A DNA stretch of 64,000 nt, from positions 124,001-188,000 of the forward strand of contig CAWAUR010000011.1 in the NCBI GenBank assembly GCA_963785255.1. Reading direction: 5' to 3'. Below are positions 1 to 8,419 of this stretch, piece by piece. Numbering within the stretch: the stretch's first letter is position 1; each line of letters begins with the position of its first letter. This stretch comes from Bog-159 sp963785255 (lineage in GTDB: Bacteria > Acidobacteriota > Terriglobia > Bryobacterales > Bryobacteraceae). The position numbers and the translations under genes were made by a program. Below the pieces are notes generated by a model that saw only the letters and a program-made list of their open reading frames with translations, did not search any database and was not told the origin of the DNA.

Positions 1-170
1 ACGCGATCGCCCCGCCGCACGCCCGCGGCATGCAATGCGCCCGCCATCGCGCGCACCCGCCTCCGCAGATCGGCGTAGTCAACCGACAACCCCGTATCCG
101 GCAGGACGATTGCGGTGCGCTCGCCAGCAGCGGCATCCAGGATGTCAAGCAAAGTGAGAATTTCGCTCAC
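1..170 (-). CDS. AMP-dependent acyl-CoA synthetase/ligase, N-terminal fragment
   Basis: The minus strand reads open from about position 170 (GTG) to the window edge. It gives an N-terminus with a run LLDILDAAAGERTAIVLPD followed by YADLRRRVRAMAGALHAAGV and RRGDRV. This is the characteristic opening of ANL-superfamily AMP-binding enzymes, which activate a carboxylic acid as an acyl-adenylate and usually pass it to CoA. The substrate cannot be inferred because the catalytic core lies outside the window. An in-frame ATG at 200 is an alternative start, but it would overlap the start of the divergent gene at 199; no clear Shine-Dalgarno precedes either codon. Family recognition rests on about 57 residues only. 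Confidence 0.6.
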   Translation of the reverse strand, partial: MSEILTLLDILDAAAGERTAIVLPDTGLSVDYADLRRRVRAMAGALHAAGVRRGDR

Positions 171-198
171 CTTTGCAACATAACAGATGGAGTCGCCC

Positions 199-1023
199 AT
201 GCAGGACTACGATGTCGCCCTGAAGTTGCTGCTGCAGAAGTCGGCCGCGCGAATGATGCGCGAGTTGGCAGGCACCGCCATCGCCAAATGGTTGGATGTG
301 GAGTTGCCTAAAGTGCAGAACCTGCGGCTGGATTTGCTCGCCGAGACGGTCGATGGCAACCTGGTTCAGATCGAACTTCAGAGCACCAACGACCCCGCCA
401 TGGCCGTGCGCATGGCAGAGTATCATCTGGGGGTATACCGGCTCTGCGGACGATTCCCCAAGCAGGTGGTCCTGTATATCGGTGGGCCGAAACTGCGCAT
501 GTCCGGACAATTGCGCAGCCCCACCATGTCGTTCCGCTATCGTGTCGTCGATATCCGTTCGCTCGATGGCGAGCGGTTGCTCGAAAGCGAAGATGTCGGC
601 GATAATGTGATTGCGATTCTCGCCCGTTTGCGGGACCATAAAAGAGCGATCCGCGAGATTATGAAACGGATCGCGGTCCTGAGTTCGCCGGAGCGGGAAA
701 CTGCACTGGAGCAGCTACTGATTCTGGCTGGATTGAGGCGTTTGGAAGAATACGTCGAGCGGGAAGTACAGAAGATGCCGATTCACATCGATATTCTGGA
801 AAACAAAGTGTTGGGACCCAGGCTCCGGAAGGCTATGCAGGAGGGGCGTGAGGAGGGGCGTGAGGAGGGCGAGATGGCGGTCCTCCGGCGGCTGATCCAA
901 AAACGATTCGGGCCAGTGCCCAAATGGGCCAGCAAAAAGCTGGATGAATTGCCCGCCTCGGACCTGGAGACCCTCTGCGAACGCGTTCTGGACGCCCGCA
1001 GCCTGAAAGAACTGCTGGGGTGA
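199..1023 (+). CDS. Rpn/PD-(D/E)XK-type nuclease family protein
   Basis: A 274-residue protein resembling the Rpn recombination-promoting nuclease/transposase-like family. The N-terminal half has the family pattern of an early helix (DVALKLLLQ), a central Asp, then an E-L-Q strand (VQIELQS), consistent with a PD-(D/E)XK-like metal-dependent nuclease core. A charged helix rich in EGREEGREEGE near residue 220 and the tail LRRLIQKRFGPVP with DLETLCERVLDA match the usual DUF4351-like C-terminus. The ATG at 199 is preferred over 187 because GGAG at 189-192 sits 6 bases upstream. These genes are often multicopy and accessory; the cellular role here is unknown. It is divergent from the acyl-CoA ligase gene with almost no intergenic space. 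Confidence 0.75.
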   Translation: MQDYDVALKLLLQKSAARMMRELAGTAIAKWLDVELPKVQNLRLDLLAETVDGNLVQIELQSTNDPAMAVRMAEYHLGVYRLCGRFPKQVVLYIGGPKLRMSGQLRSPTMSFRYRVVDIRSLDGERLLESEDVGDNVIAILARLRDHKRAIREIMKRIAVLSSPERETALEQLLILAGLRRLEEYVEREVQKMPIHIDILENKVLGPRLRKAMQEGREEGREEGEMAVLRRLIQKRFGPVPKWASKKLDELPASDLETLCERVLDARSLKELLG

Positions 1024-1528
1024 TCCGCACCGCAACGGGCAAGTTTTCTCCGAGTGCGCCGATATGATTCTTGGCGGCCGCTGGCAGTTGGTTGATCTCC
1101 TCCTGCCACCGGAGGGCGGCCGCTCCAATCCACACGTTCAACACAAGGTTCGCCGGCGGAGGGCCTTAGCAGAGCCGCGACCATAAGGGAGTGCCCCATG
1201 GCCCTGCGGGCCACCAAAGGTGATGAAAGCAATTGGAGGGCGGCCAATCCTGGCCGCAGCCGCCTTTCCAGGCGGCTAGCCGGCTAAAAGCGAACTGCCC
1301 GCGTGGTGCGGGTCCATACGGGAGAGGAACTTGGCCCGTGCTTTTCAGCCAAATTGGCATTTTTTTCGCTTCTCGTCAATCGATTGTTATCAATAACTTC
1401 CGGGGGAGTTCCTCAGAAGCCGGCTGCGGGCAGGATTGCCCGCCCTCCAATTAGCCAGCCTGCGTCTTTCAACGGAGCGTTCTTCCCTACAATGCGAGAA
1501 GGTCGTCTCGGAACTGCTACCATGAGAA
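1024..1528. other. Gene-free interval made of intergenic repeats
   Basis: No convincing gene lies here. Positions about 1168-1192 carry a half-copy of the 'GAGCCGCGACC...GGGAG' hairpin repeat found elsewhere in the window, and 1231-1452 hold an inverted-repeat element described separately. The short overlapping ORFs in this interval have no recognisable protein pattern. Confidence 0.6.
1231..1452. repeat. MITE-like element with 20-bp terminal inverted repeats (family B)
   Basis: The left end AATTGGAGGGCGGCCAATCC (1231-1250) is the reverse complement of 1433-1452 except for one base. The 222-bp interior contains further small palindromes (GGCCGCAGCCGCC, AGCCGGCT-like) and an AT-rich patch at about 1370-1400. 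A shorter relative lies at 37901-37986. No coding sequence is convincing inside, so it looks like a non-autonomous mobile or REP-type repeat. Confidence 0.6.
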
Positions 1529-2746
1529 TTGCCCGCGCTGCCTCGCCTCCGCAACGTCCTGGATTTAATGCCTTCCCCGGCGCCCGACCGGCCTGGCCTG
1601 CTGATCCGCGACCCCTATCATTATTCCGACGCGGTCCTCATCATCCCGCCGCCGCTGGTCGAATGCCTGCACTGCTTTGATGGCCGGCAGACCGACCTCG
1701 ACCTGCGCTCGCTGCTGGTGCGCATCACCGGCGACCTGCAAGTGGGTGAACTCGAACGCCATCTGGTCGAAACCTTTAGCTCCGCCGGATTCCTGGAAGA
1801 CGAAGCGTTCGCGCAGATGAAAGCCGGCCGCGAGCGCGAATTCGCTGACGCGCCCAAGCGCGAGCCCGCGCACGCCGGCGGCGCGTATCCACTCGAAATC
1901 GCCGTCCTCCGCGAGACGATGACGCGTTACATGGATGGCGCCGCGCGCCCCGTTCCGCCCACCGGGTTATGCGGCATCGCCGCGCCGCACGTCAGCCCCG
2001 AAGGCGGATGGCAATCCTATCGCGCCGCCTACCAAGCTCTGGGACCCGAACTGAGAGACCGCACCTTCGTCATCCTGGCGACCTCCCACTACGGCCAGCC
2101 CGAGCATTTCGGCCTTACGCGCAAACCGTTCGTTACACCGCTGGGCGAAACCGCCACCGACACCGCGCTGGTCGACCGGCTGGCTGCCGACGGCGGCCCG
2201 GCCGTGCTGATGGAAGATTATTGCCACTCGTTCGAACATACCGTCGAACTGCAGGTGATCTTCCTGCAACACATCTACGGCGCGGACATTCGCATTCTGC
2301 CAATCCTCTGTGGACAATACGCCCGCAGCCTGTACCGCGGCGGCGCGCCCGAAGCCGACGAAGGCGTGCGCCGGTTCTGCGCGGCGCTGGGCGAGATGGC
2401 CGCGCGCGAAGGCGACCGGCTGTTTTGGATTTTAGGCATCGACATGGCCCACATGGGCGCGCGCTATCAGGACGATTTCACCGCGCATGCCGACCGCGGC
2501 GTGATGGCCGAAGTCGCCGAGCGCGACCGCCAGCGCATCGCGCGCGTGGTCGAGTCCGATGCCGGCGGCTTCTGGAGCCTGGTGCAGGAAAATCACGACG
2601 ATTTGAAATGGTGCGGCTCAGCGCCGCTTTACACCTTCCTCAAGATCCTGCCCGAAGCGCGCGGCGAACTGTTGCGCTACGAGCAGTGGAACATCGATCC
2701 GCGCAGCGTGGTCAGCTTCGCGGGCATTTCGTTCGCGAAACCGTGA
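1529..2746 (+). CDS. AmmeMemoRadiSam system protein B-like (MEMO1 family)
   Basis: A 405-residue protein of the MEMO family. Residues from about 145 on carry the family blocks: CGIAAPHVSPEGG, VILATSHYG, a DYCHSFEHTVELQ metal-ligand region, LPILCG, ILGIDMAHMG and the terminal SVVSFAGISF. MEMO proteins resemble extradiol dioxygenases and bind a metal through conserved His/Asp residues; bacterial members are often found with an AMMECR1 protein and a radical-SAM protein, neither of which is next to this gene. The roughly 140-residue N-terminal extension with LPRLR and LLIRDP is seen in the bacterial subfamily. The start is uncertain: TTG at 1529 keeps LPRLR, whereas ATG at 1568 would remove it. 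The next gene starts 13 bases downstream, suggesting cotranscription. Confidence 0.75.
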   Translation: MPALPRLRNVLDLMPSPAPDRPGLLIRDPYHYSDAVLIIPPPLVECLHCFDGRQTDLDLRSLLVRITGDLQVGELERHLVETFSSAGFLEDEAFAQMKAGREREFADAPKREPAHAGGAYPLEIAVLRETMTRYMDGAARPVPPTGLCGIAAPHVSPEGGWQSYRAAYQALGPELRDRTFVILATSHYGQPEHFGLTRKPFVTPLGETATDTALVDRLAADGGPAVLMEDYCHSFEHTVELQVIFLQHIYGADIRILPILCGQYARSLYRGGAPEADEGVRRFCAALGEMAAREGDRLFWILGIDMAHMGARYQDDFTAHADRGVMAEVAERDRQRIARVVESDAGGFWSLVQENHDDLKWCGSAPLYTFLKILPEARGELLRYEQWNIDPRSVVSFAGISFAKP

Positions 2747-2759
2747 TACAACAATCGCT

Positions 2760-3845
2760 ATGCGCAGGCGTACGTTTTTGCAAACAGCCTCGGCCGGCGC
2801 GGTGGCAGCCATGAGTTCTTCCGCCCAATCCACACCCGTCAAGCTTGGCTTCGATTCTTATTCCATCCGCGCGTTCCAATGGAAAGCCATCCAGCTTCTG
2901 GATTACGCCGCTTCGCTGAAGCTCGATACCGTGCAGCTTTCGAGCCTCGGCGATTACGACAGCCTCGATCCGGACTATCTGCAAAGAGTGAAGGATCATG
3001 CCACGCGCGTGGGCATTTCGATCGACGCGGGCATCGGCTGCATTTGCCCTTCATCGCCGGCTTATAACAAGAAGGAAGGCGCGCCGGAGGAGTATGTCGC
3101 ACGCGGGCTGCGGGTGGCCCACGCCTTGGGATCGCACGTGCTGCGCTGCTACATGGGCACGCGCGATAATCGCCATACCGAACTGCCGCTTGAAGCGCAC
3201 ATCGAAAATACCGTGAAGGTGCTGCGCGCGGTGCGCTCGCAAGCGCTCGATGCGGGCGTGCGCATCGCGGTGGAGAATCATGCGGGCGACATGCAGGCGC
3301 GCGAAGTGAAGGGGCTTATCGAGGCGGCCGGCAAGGATTTCGTCGGCTCCACGCTCGACCTCGGCAATCCCATGTGGGTCGCCGAGGATCCCCTGCTGAC
3401 GCTGGAGATCCTGGCGCCTTACGTGGCGACCTCGCACGTGCGCGATAGCGCGGTCTTCGAACACCCTCGGGGCGCGGCCGCGCAATGGGTCGCGCTGGGC
3501 GATGGCTCGGTGGATCTGGCGCGCTTCGTCGAGATCTTCCGCCAGCGCTGTCCCGGCGCGGCGATCCAGCTTGAGATCATCACCGGCCGTCCGCCCGAGG
3601 TGCTGCCGTATCTGGAGCCGGACTTCTGGAAGGCGTTCCCCAAAACGCCCGCCTGGGAATTCGCCCGCTTCGTAGCGCTGGCCAAGAGCGGCCGGCCGTT
3701 CCTGGGCAACATGGTGATCGGGCAATGGTCCGACAACTCACCGGCGCTGGAGGCGGCGCTGAAGGAGCAGCAGCGCGTGGATTTGGAGCGGAGTTTGGAG
3801 TACGCCAAGAAGAAGTTGGGCGTGGGCGTGCGCTGGCGTGGGTGA
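2760..3845 (+). CDS. Tat-exported sugar phosphate isomerase/epimerase-like protein
   Basis: A 361-residue protein with a twin-arginine signal (MRRRTFLQTASAGAVAA) ending near SSAQ, so export by the Tat system is likely. The mature part follows the xylose-isomerase-like TIM-barrel pattern (AP endonuclease 2 family): KLGFDSYSIRAF, an IDAGIGC strand, IAVENHAGDMQ, VGSTLDLGNPMW and a late LEIITGRPP strand with the Glu, His and Asp residues expected for a divalent metal. Family members isomerise or epimerise sugars and related polyols, but the substrate cannot be read from sequence. It follows the MEMO-like gene by 13 bases and probably shares its transcript. Confidence 0.8.
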   Translation: MRRRTFLQTASAGAVAAMSSSAQSTPVKLGFDSYSIRAFQWKAIQLLDYAASLKLDTVQLSSLGDYDSLDPDYLQRVKDHATRVGISIDAGIGCICPSSPAYNKKEGAPEEYVARGLRVAHALGSHVLRCYMGTRDNRHTELPLEAHIENTVKVLRAVRSQALDAGVRIAVENHAGDMQAREVKGLIEAAGKDFVGSTLDLGNPMWVAEDPLLTLEILAPYVATSHVRDSAVFEHPRGAAAQWVALGDGSVDLARFVEIFRQRCPGAAIQLEIITGRPPEVLPYLEPDFWKAFPKTPAWEFARFVALAKSGRPFLGNMVIGQWSDNSPALEAALKEQQRVDLERSLEYAKKKLGVGVRWRG

Positions 3846-4001
3846 GGCTTGAAGATCGCGGGTACCCAGCTTGTTGTGTAAGCCGATAACCTACTTTATC
3901 GTCTGGCAAAAGAAGACGGTCCAGAAACAAGTCAACATCCCAGCACCTAACGCCAGTCTGGACTCTATCCGTCGTAGTCCGCGCGGGGTTATCCTGATGC
4001 C

Positions 4002-4484
4002 ATGGAACTGACCACGGTTCGCATGGAGATTCCCGAAGGCGGCAATCTGATCCTGGGACAGACTCACTTTATTAAGTCGGTGGAAGACTTATACGAAGCT
4101 CTGGTGAATACCGTGCCGGGTGTGAAATTCGGTATCGCTTTCAACGAGGCGTCCGGTCCTTGCCTGACGCGCGTGGATGGCAACGACGAAGCGCTGAAGG
4201 CCATGGCCGCGCGCAATGCCACCGCTATCGGGGCCGGTCATGTGTTTGCCATCGCCCTGCGGGAGGGCTATCCGATCAATGTGTTGGGCCGTATAAAAGA
4301 CGTTCCGGAGGTGTGCTCCATCATCTGCGCTAGCGCTAATCCGGTGGAGGTAGTGGTGGCCGTAACGGAACAAGGCCGCGGCGTGTTGGGTGTGATCGAC
4401 GGATTCCCGCCGAAGGGCGTGGAGACCGAAAACGACGCGCTGGCGCGCCATGAATTTCTGCGGCGGATCGGGTATAAGCGCTAA
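4002..4484 (+). CDS. Adenosine-specific kinase family protein (DUF355)
   Basis: A 160-residue protein matching the compact adenosine-specific kinase family throughout: an N-terminal strand pair, NLILGQTHFIKSVEDLYEAL, VKFGIAFNEASG, a GNDEAL helix, IGAGHVF, YPINVLGRIKDVPEV, IICASANPVEVVV and the GVLGVIDGFPP turn. The length is normal for the family, and no signal peptide or membrane segment is visible, so it should be cytoplasmic. Biochemical support for the name comes from an archaeal relative, so adenosine phosphorylation here is family inference. No strong Shine-Dalgarno precedes ATG 4002. Confidence 0.8.
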   Translation: MELTTVRMEIPEGGNLILGQTHFIKSVEDLYEALVNTVPGVKFGIAFNEASGPCLTRVDGNDEALKAMAARNATAIGAGHVFAIALREGYPINVLGRIKDVPEVCSIICASANPVEVVVAVTEQGRGVLGVIDGFPPKGVETENDALARHEFLRRIGYKR

Positions 4485-4487
4485 CTT

Positions 4488-4632
4488 GTGGGGCAGGCTC
4501 GTAGCCAGGCTGAGAGCCTGTGGCGCGTTGTGGGGCAGCCACTCTGGCTGCGGCGGCCTCTCAGGCCGCCTGGCAGCATCTCCTCGGCCAACAGGCGGGC
4601 TGGGAGAGTGCCTGGCAAAGTGCCCGCCCCAC
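4488..4632. repeat. Family A repeat bounded by GTGGGG...CCCCAC
   Basis: The segment starts with GTGGGGCAG at 4488, has a second GTGGGGCAG at 4530, and ends with GCCCGCCCCAC at 4632. The inner part (CCACTCTGGCTGCGGCGGCC and CTCAGGCCGCCTGGCAGCAT) is nearly identical to 9584-9625. It consists of nested small hairpins, a non-coding dispersed repeat. Confidence 0.7.
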
Positions 4633-4649
4633 TTTGCGGCCATCCTAGC

Positions 4650-4690
4650 CGGACGGGCTCAAGCTTTCGAGGGCACCCACAAAGGCCGCA
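4650..4690. repeat. Family F fragment (GGCTCAAGCTTTCGA)
   Basis: The stretch around GGGCTCAAGCTTTCGA with a nearby CACAAAGGCCGCAC recurs in related form at about 28838-28885. It is an intergenic dispersed sequence with no coding signal. Confidence 0.4.
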
Positions 4691-4711
4691 CAGAGTGAGA
4701 ACAGGAAGGTA

Positions 4712-4969
4712 TTATAGGTGTAACCCGCGGAAGATGTTGATTACGTCTTGCGCCAAGCCTTTCACCACGTCGGCGATGGCTTTGCCGGCGGTCTCGGCAT
4801 CGCTGGCAACCGCTTGCCCCGCCGGCGTGCACAGGAACACAAAAAGATTGCCGGCCGCAAAGGCGGCGGCGCTTGCCGGGTCCGAAGGAACCGCCACGAT
4901 CAATGCCGGTGCCGCGGTGTAATCCGTCGTTGGAGTCATGGTTGGAGTGGCTGCGGGAGTGGTCGCCAT
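4712..4969 (-). CDS. Small Ala/Thr-rich protein of unknown function
   Basis: An 85-residue acidic protein with a Thr/Pro/Ala-rich N-terminus, a central apolar stretch (ALIVAVPSDP and LFVFLCTPAG) and a C-terminal amphipathic helix. I do not recognise a family. Its ATG follows the stop codon of the upstream gene by one base, and AAGGAGG in the tail of that gene is at a good distance, so the two are translationally coupled. The product probably works with its partner. There is no clear signal peptide. Confidence 0.55.
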   Translation of the reverse strand: MATTPAATPTMTPTTDYTAAPALIVAVPSDPASAAAFAAGNLFVFLCTPAGQAVASDAETAGKAIADVVKGLAQDVINIFRGLHL

Positions 4970-4970
4970 C

Positions 4971-5870
4971 TTATTGTCCTCCTTGCTTGGCCGCCAGCGT
5001 ATTCAGCGTCGTCTGAATGGCCGTCAACATCGTCTTCAAATCCGCAAACTGCTGATCGTCCGATTCCGGCTGTTGGGGCTGCGGCAGATCGGTGCGCTCC
5101 ACCACCCATGTTCCGGTCTGATCGAAAAGCGATCCGGGTAAGTTGACGATCTTCTCGTTGGGCAACAGCGGACGGATGGGAACGGGGATGGTCACCGCAG
5201 TCGCCGGAGCGGTGGTGACCGGCGTATCGTAGATCCAGTTCAACGCCGTCTGGCCCGTGGGGGCGCCTGCGATCTGGGTGAGCGCCCAGTGTCCGGGCGC
5301 GCCCACACCGTGGCTGTTCATCGACTCGATCAAGGTCTGCGCCAGGTATGCGGCGTTGCCCACTTGGATGTACCATTGCCTCCGCGGATCCAGCCCGTAG
5401 ACATAGTGAAAGATGCCGTTATTCTCCTGCACCACGGAGATGTTCTGTCCCGGAAATAAGGCATCCACAAGGTTGGCCACCGCCTGTGCGTCGGCTTGCA
5501 GGCAAACTTGATCGGGACTCACCGCGCCGATGGGTCCATAAGGGCCGACCGCCTGCGCGTCGGTGGGAGGCGACACGTAAGCCGGATAGTTATAGACGCC
5601 CGGTAGGTTCAACTGCGCCGCCTGCGCGGGTGTGAGCGTGATCGGGCTCACATAGCCGGTGGCGGCGGCGGTGGGGTCGAACACCAGATACGGTTGCCCG
5701 GACGGCGCCGGGTCAGTCCATCCTTTGATGGGCGCGGTGGCATCGAACGGCGGCGCCTGCTGTCCGGTGGCTTGTTGATAAGCGGCGCGCGTCGCATAGA
5801 CCGGGAACAGATCGAGAAGCGATATCTGATACTGCGGTTGATTGGGTTGTGAGGGTTGTGGCTGTGACAT
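4971..5870 (-). CDS. Gln/Pro-rich hypothetical protein
   Basis: A 299-residue protein of unrecognised family. It starts with a Gln/Pro-rich segment (MSQPQPSQPNQPQYQ), has a Pro/Ala/Thr-rich middle, and ends with a predicted coiled coil (DLKTMLTAIQTTLNTLAAK). The region around residues 125-190, with VANLVDALFPGQNI, YVYGLDPRRQWYIQVG and TLIESMNSHGVGAPGHW, looks like a folded domain. There is no signal peptide. It forms a coupled pair with the downstream 85-residue gene. The IS91-like element begins just upstream (5.98 kb), so the pair may have lost or gained a promoter through that insertion. Confidence 0.55.
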   Translation of the reverse strand: MSQPQPSQPNQPQYQISLLDLFPVYATRAAYQQATGQQAPPFDATAPIKGWTDPAPSGQPYLVFDPTAAATGYVSPITLTPAQAAQLNLPGVYNYPAYVSPPTDAQAVGPYGPIGAVSPDQVCLQADAQAVANLVDALFPGQNISVVQENNGIFHYVYGLDPRRQWYIQVGNAAYLAQTLIESMNSHGVGAPGHWALTQIAGAPTGQTALNWIYDTPVTTAPATAVTIPVPIRPLLPNEKIVNLPGSLFDQTGTWVVERTDLPQPQQPESDDQQFADLKTMLTAIQTTLNTLAAKQGGQ

Positions 5871-5982
5871 AAATTCTTACATCCCCACAATAAGCACGGC
5901 GCGCGGCGAGTCCGGCGGGCCAGTGCGCGGAAGCTGTTGAAACAAGACGCAGTGGAGATTTTCCAAACGTGTGAATGTAAAA

Positions 5983-6056
5983 GGTTTCCTTAGTTTCGCG
6001 GCGGGCAGGGGCCGTAGAAGCAAGGTACAGCCGATCGCCGCGAAAGTGAGGAAACC
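5983..6056. repeat. 21-bp imperfect inverted repeat at the IS91-like element boundary
   Basis: The arm at 5983-6003 (GGTTTCCTTAGTTTCGCGGC and one more G) matches the reverse complement of 6036-6056 with two mismatches in 21; the loop is 32 nt. It lies about 290 bp past the 3' end of the transposase gene, where IS91-type elements carry a structured terminus. Assignment as the element end is inference. Confidence 0.45.
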
Positions 6057-6344
6057 GTGCAGTGAACTAAACCCCGGATTGGGGCCAGGTCTTTAATGGG
6101 TTTTGTTCCGAAATTGGGTCTGGCGCGGCTATGCGGGCGAAGCTGGGGCGTGAGGTTTTGGCGGACCGCCGGGGTCGCTTTGACAGGCGAGGGTTGCTGG
6201 TAGTGGGTGGATACGGTGAGGGGCTGGGGAAACTGGAGGTGCGCATGCATGTGCGGAGTGCTTGCGGGCCTCTCCGGACAGAGGGGTGGGACGCCCTGCC
6301 GGGAAGGCAGCGCTGGCGGGGCCGCGGGTTTCGGCGCGGGAGCA

Positions 6345-7538
6345 TCATGAGCTGTCCAGGTGCGGAGGAACCGGCCCATAGCAGGGCGGCAGGAAATGAA
6401 TGGAGATGAGAGTTCCGACGCGGCACTTGGGGCATAGCCTGGGTTGGCTGGCGATGAGCGCCGCGCCAAAGATGCGGCAATCGGTGGGCTGGGGCAACAG
6501 GGCGGAGCGGGGCGTGGCCAGCAACCGGCGGCAGAGGGCCAGTTTTTCGGCGCGGTGGCAGTTGGCTAGCAAGCCGTAGTAGCGGATGCGTTGGAAGCCC
6601 GGCGGAAGGGAGTGCTGCAGGAAGCGCCGGATGAACTCTTCGGCGGAAACAGTCATCACTTTTTGAGGTTGCTGCCTGTCCCGGTAGTCTTTCCAAGCGA
6701 AGGAAACTTGGCCTTGTTCCAACGTCAACAGGCGGCGGTTGGAGATGGCCACACGATGGGTATAGCGTCCCAGGTATTCCAGCACGTGTTGCGGCCCGCC
6801 GAAGGGCGGCTTGGCGTACACCACCCATTCGCACTTGTGCAACGGCGCCAGATAGGCGGCGAAGGCGAGCGGTTCGCGCAGGGGTTCCAGATCGCCAAAG
6901 AACTGGAGTTGGCTGGCGGCGTAGGCCGCTTCCAGGGCTTCCAGAAACAAGCGGCGGAACAGACGGCTGAGCACCCTGACGGGCAGCAGGTACCGGCGGC
7001 GGCCGTGAATCCAGCGGTCCTGGTCGGCGCATAAGCCGCCGCCGGGAACCACGCAGTGCAGGTGAGGGTGGAAATGTAAGTTCTGTCCCCAGCTATGCAA
7101 TACGGCGAAGAAGCCGAGTTCCACGCCCAGGCGTTTGGGATCGCGCGCGATGGTGAGCAGGGTCTGGGCGGTAGCGCGGAAGAGAATATCGTAGACGGCC
7201 TTTTTGTTGTAGAAGGCGATGGCGGCAATAGGCTCGGGGAGCGTGAAGACCACGTGAAAGTACTCCACGGGCAACAACTCTTCGCGGCGCTGCTCCAGCC
7301 ACTTTTCGCGTGCCAAGCCTTGGCACCGGGGGCAATGGCGGTCGCGGCAGGAGCGATATCGAGTGTGCGTGTATTGGCAGCGGTCACACCATTCGACAGT
7401 ACCGCCCAGGGCCGCCGTCCGGCAGGTCTCGATGGCCTGCATCAGGCGGCGCTGATGCAGGGGCAGGGCATGCGTCTGCCGGTAGGCGGGGCCGTGTTGT
7501 CGAAAGATGTCGGCCAACCCCAGGGTTGGCTGAGGCAT
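6345..7538 (-). CDS. IS91 family HUH (Y2) transposase
   Basis: A 397-residue protein. Residues about 39-73 form a Cys-rich zinc-binding region (CDRCQ, then CRDRHCPRCQ). The HUH metal-binding motif is visible as HFHPHLHC followed by VVPGGG, and the catalytic tyrosine block as EYLGRYTHRVAIS, with the two Tyr residues four apart. These are the landmarks of IS91-type rolling-circle transposases, which nick one strand and use a 5'-phosphotyrosine intermediate. The ATG overlaps the TGA of the upstream recombinase gene by one base (TGATG), so they are coupled. No frameshift is seen, so the gene could be active. Confidence 0.93.
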   Translation of the reverse strand: MPQPTLGLADIFRQHGPAYRQTHALPLHQRRLMQAIETCRTAALGGTVEWCDRCQYTHTRYRSCRDRHCPRCQGLAREKWLEQRREELLPVEYFHVVFTLPEPIAAIAFYNKKAVYDILFRATAQTLLTIARDPKRLGVELGFFAVLHSWGQNLHFHPHLHCVVPGGGLCADQDRWIHGRRRYLLPVRVLSRLFRRLFLEALEAAYAASQLQFFGDLEPLREPLAFAAYLAPLHKCEWVVYAKPPFGGPQHVLEYLGRYTHRVAISNRRLLTLEQGQVSFAWKDYRDRQQPQKVMTVSAEEFIRRFLQHSLPPGFQRIRYYGLLANCHRAEKLALCRRLLATPRSALLPQPTDCRIFGAALIASQPRLCPKCRVGTLISIHFLPPCYGPVPPHLDSS

Positions 7539-8419
7539 CAGCCTTTAGGCCGCTTGTTCTTAGTGGACGCGGCCTTGGCCGGCTGGAGCAGTTGATCCAG
7601 AGGACTGGCCGTGGCGCTGACGGTGGCAGGTGAAACGGCAATATAACGCCCGGTGGTATCGATGCGGCTGTGGCCCAGCAAGGCCTGAATTACGCGCGTA
7701 TCTACGCCGCGCTCCAACAGGTGCGTGGCGAAGCTGTGACGCAGCATATGGGGCGTGACGCGTTTGGCCAGGCCGCTGTGTTGCCAGGCTTCGCGGCAGG
7801 CGGTTTGCACAGCGCCGGCGGTCAGATGGCGGAGCGGGCGCCAGGAGGGAAACAGCCACTCGCCGACAGGCCGCAGGATGCGGTAGTAGGCGCGCAGCAC
7901 CTCGAGCAGACAGGGTGAGAGCATGGCGTAGCGATCCTTGCCGCCTTTGCCGTGTTCCACGCGGATCAGCTTGCGTTTGCCATCGATATCGGAGGGTTTC
8001 AAGGCCACCGCCTCGGAGATGCGCAGTCCGGCCCCATAGCAAGTCAGGAGCACGGCGCGGTGCTTGACGCCCGAGACGTGGTCCAGGAAGCGTTGGACTT
8101 CGTCGGGGGCCAGCACGACGGGTAGTTTCTCCTCCAGGCGGGCACGCGGGAAGTCGTGCTTGTCCCAGGGCATCTCCAGGGTGACCAGGTAGAGGAACTG
8201 TACGGCGGAAACGAAGGTGTTGACGCTTTGCGGAGAGAGTTTGCGCTCCTGGGTCAGATGCAGTTGGTATTGGCGGACGGCTTCCAGATCCAGTTCTTGG
8301 GGGCTGCGGTTGAAATACTTGGCGAACTCCGCGACATAATGGATGTAGCTGCGTTGCGTGGTGCCCGCGAAATTGCGGAGGCACATGTCTTCGATCATGC
8401 GTTGTCGTAACGGTGTCAT
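7538..8419 (-). CDS. Tyrosine recombinase/site-specific integrase (XerC/D-like)
   Basis: A 293-residue protein with an N-terminal SAM-like core-binding domain (TTQRSYIHYVAEF) and a C-terminal catalytic domain. The catalytic residues can be followed: Arg in GAGLRISEAVAL, Lys in HGKGGKDR, HMLRHSFATHL (His-x-x-Arg), LLGHSRIDTTGRY (His) and the terminal Tyr in that last motif. The length matches XerD-type and IS91-associated recombinases. The gene overlaps the transposase start by one base, so it belongs to the same element; it may assist element resolution or integration, which is inference. Confidence 0.9.
   Translation of the reverse strand: MTPLRQRMIEDMCLRNFAGTTQRSYIHYVAEFAKYFNRSPQELDLEAVRQYQLHLTQERKLSPQSVNTFVSAVQFLYLVTLEMPWDKHDFPRARLEEKLPVVLAPDEVQRFLDHVSGVKHRAVLLTCYGAGLRISEAVALKPSDIDGKRKLIRVEHGKGGKDRYAMLSPCLLEVLRAYYRILRPVGEWLFPSWRPLRHLTAGAVQTACREAWQHSGLAKRVTPHMLRHSFATHLLERGVDTRVIQALLGHSRIDTTGRYIAVSPATVSATASPLDQLLQPAKAASTKNKRPKG

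Noticed and set aside
6067..7032. 321-codon minus frame in the IS element
   Set aside because: It is in another frame of the transposase gene, which has the HUH and Tyr motifs.
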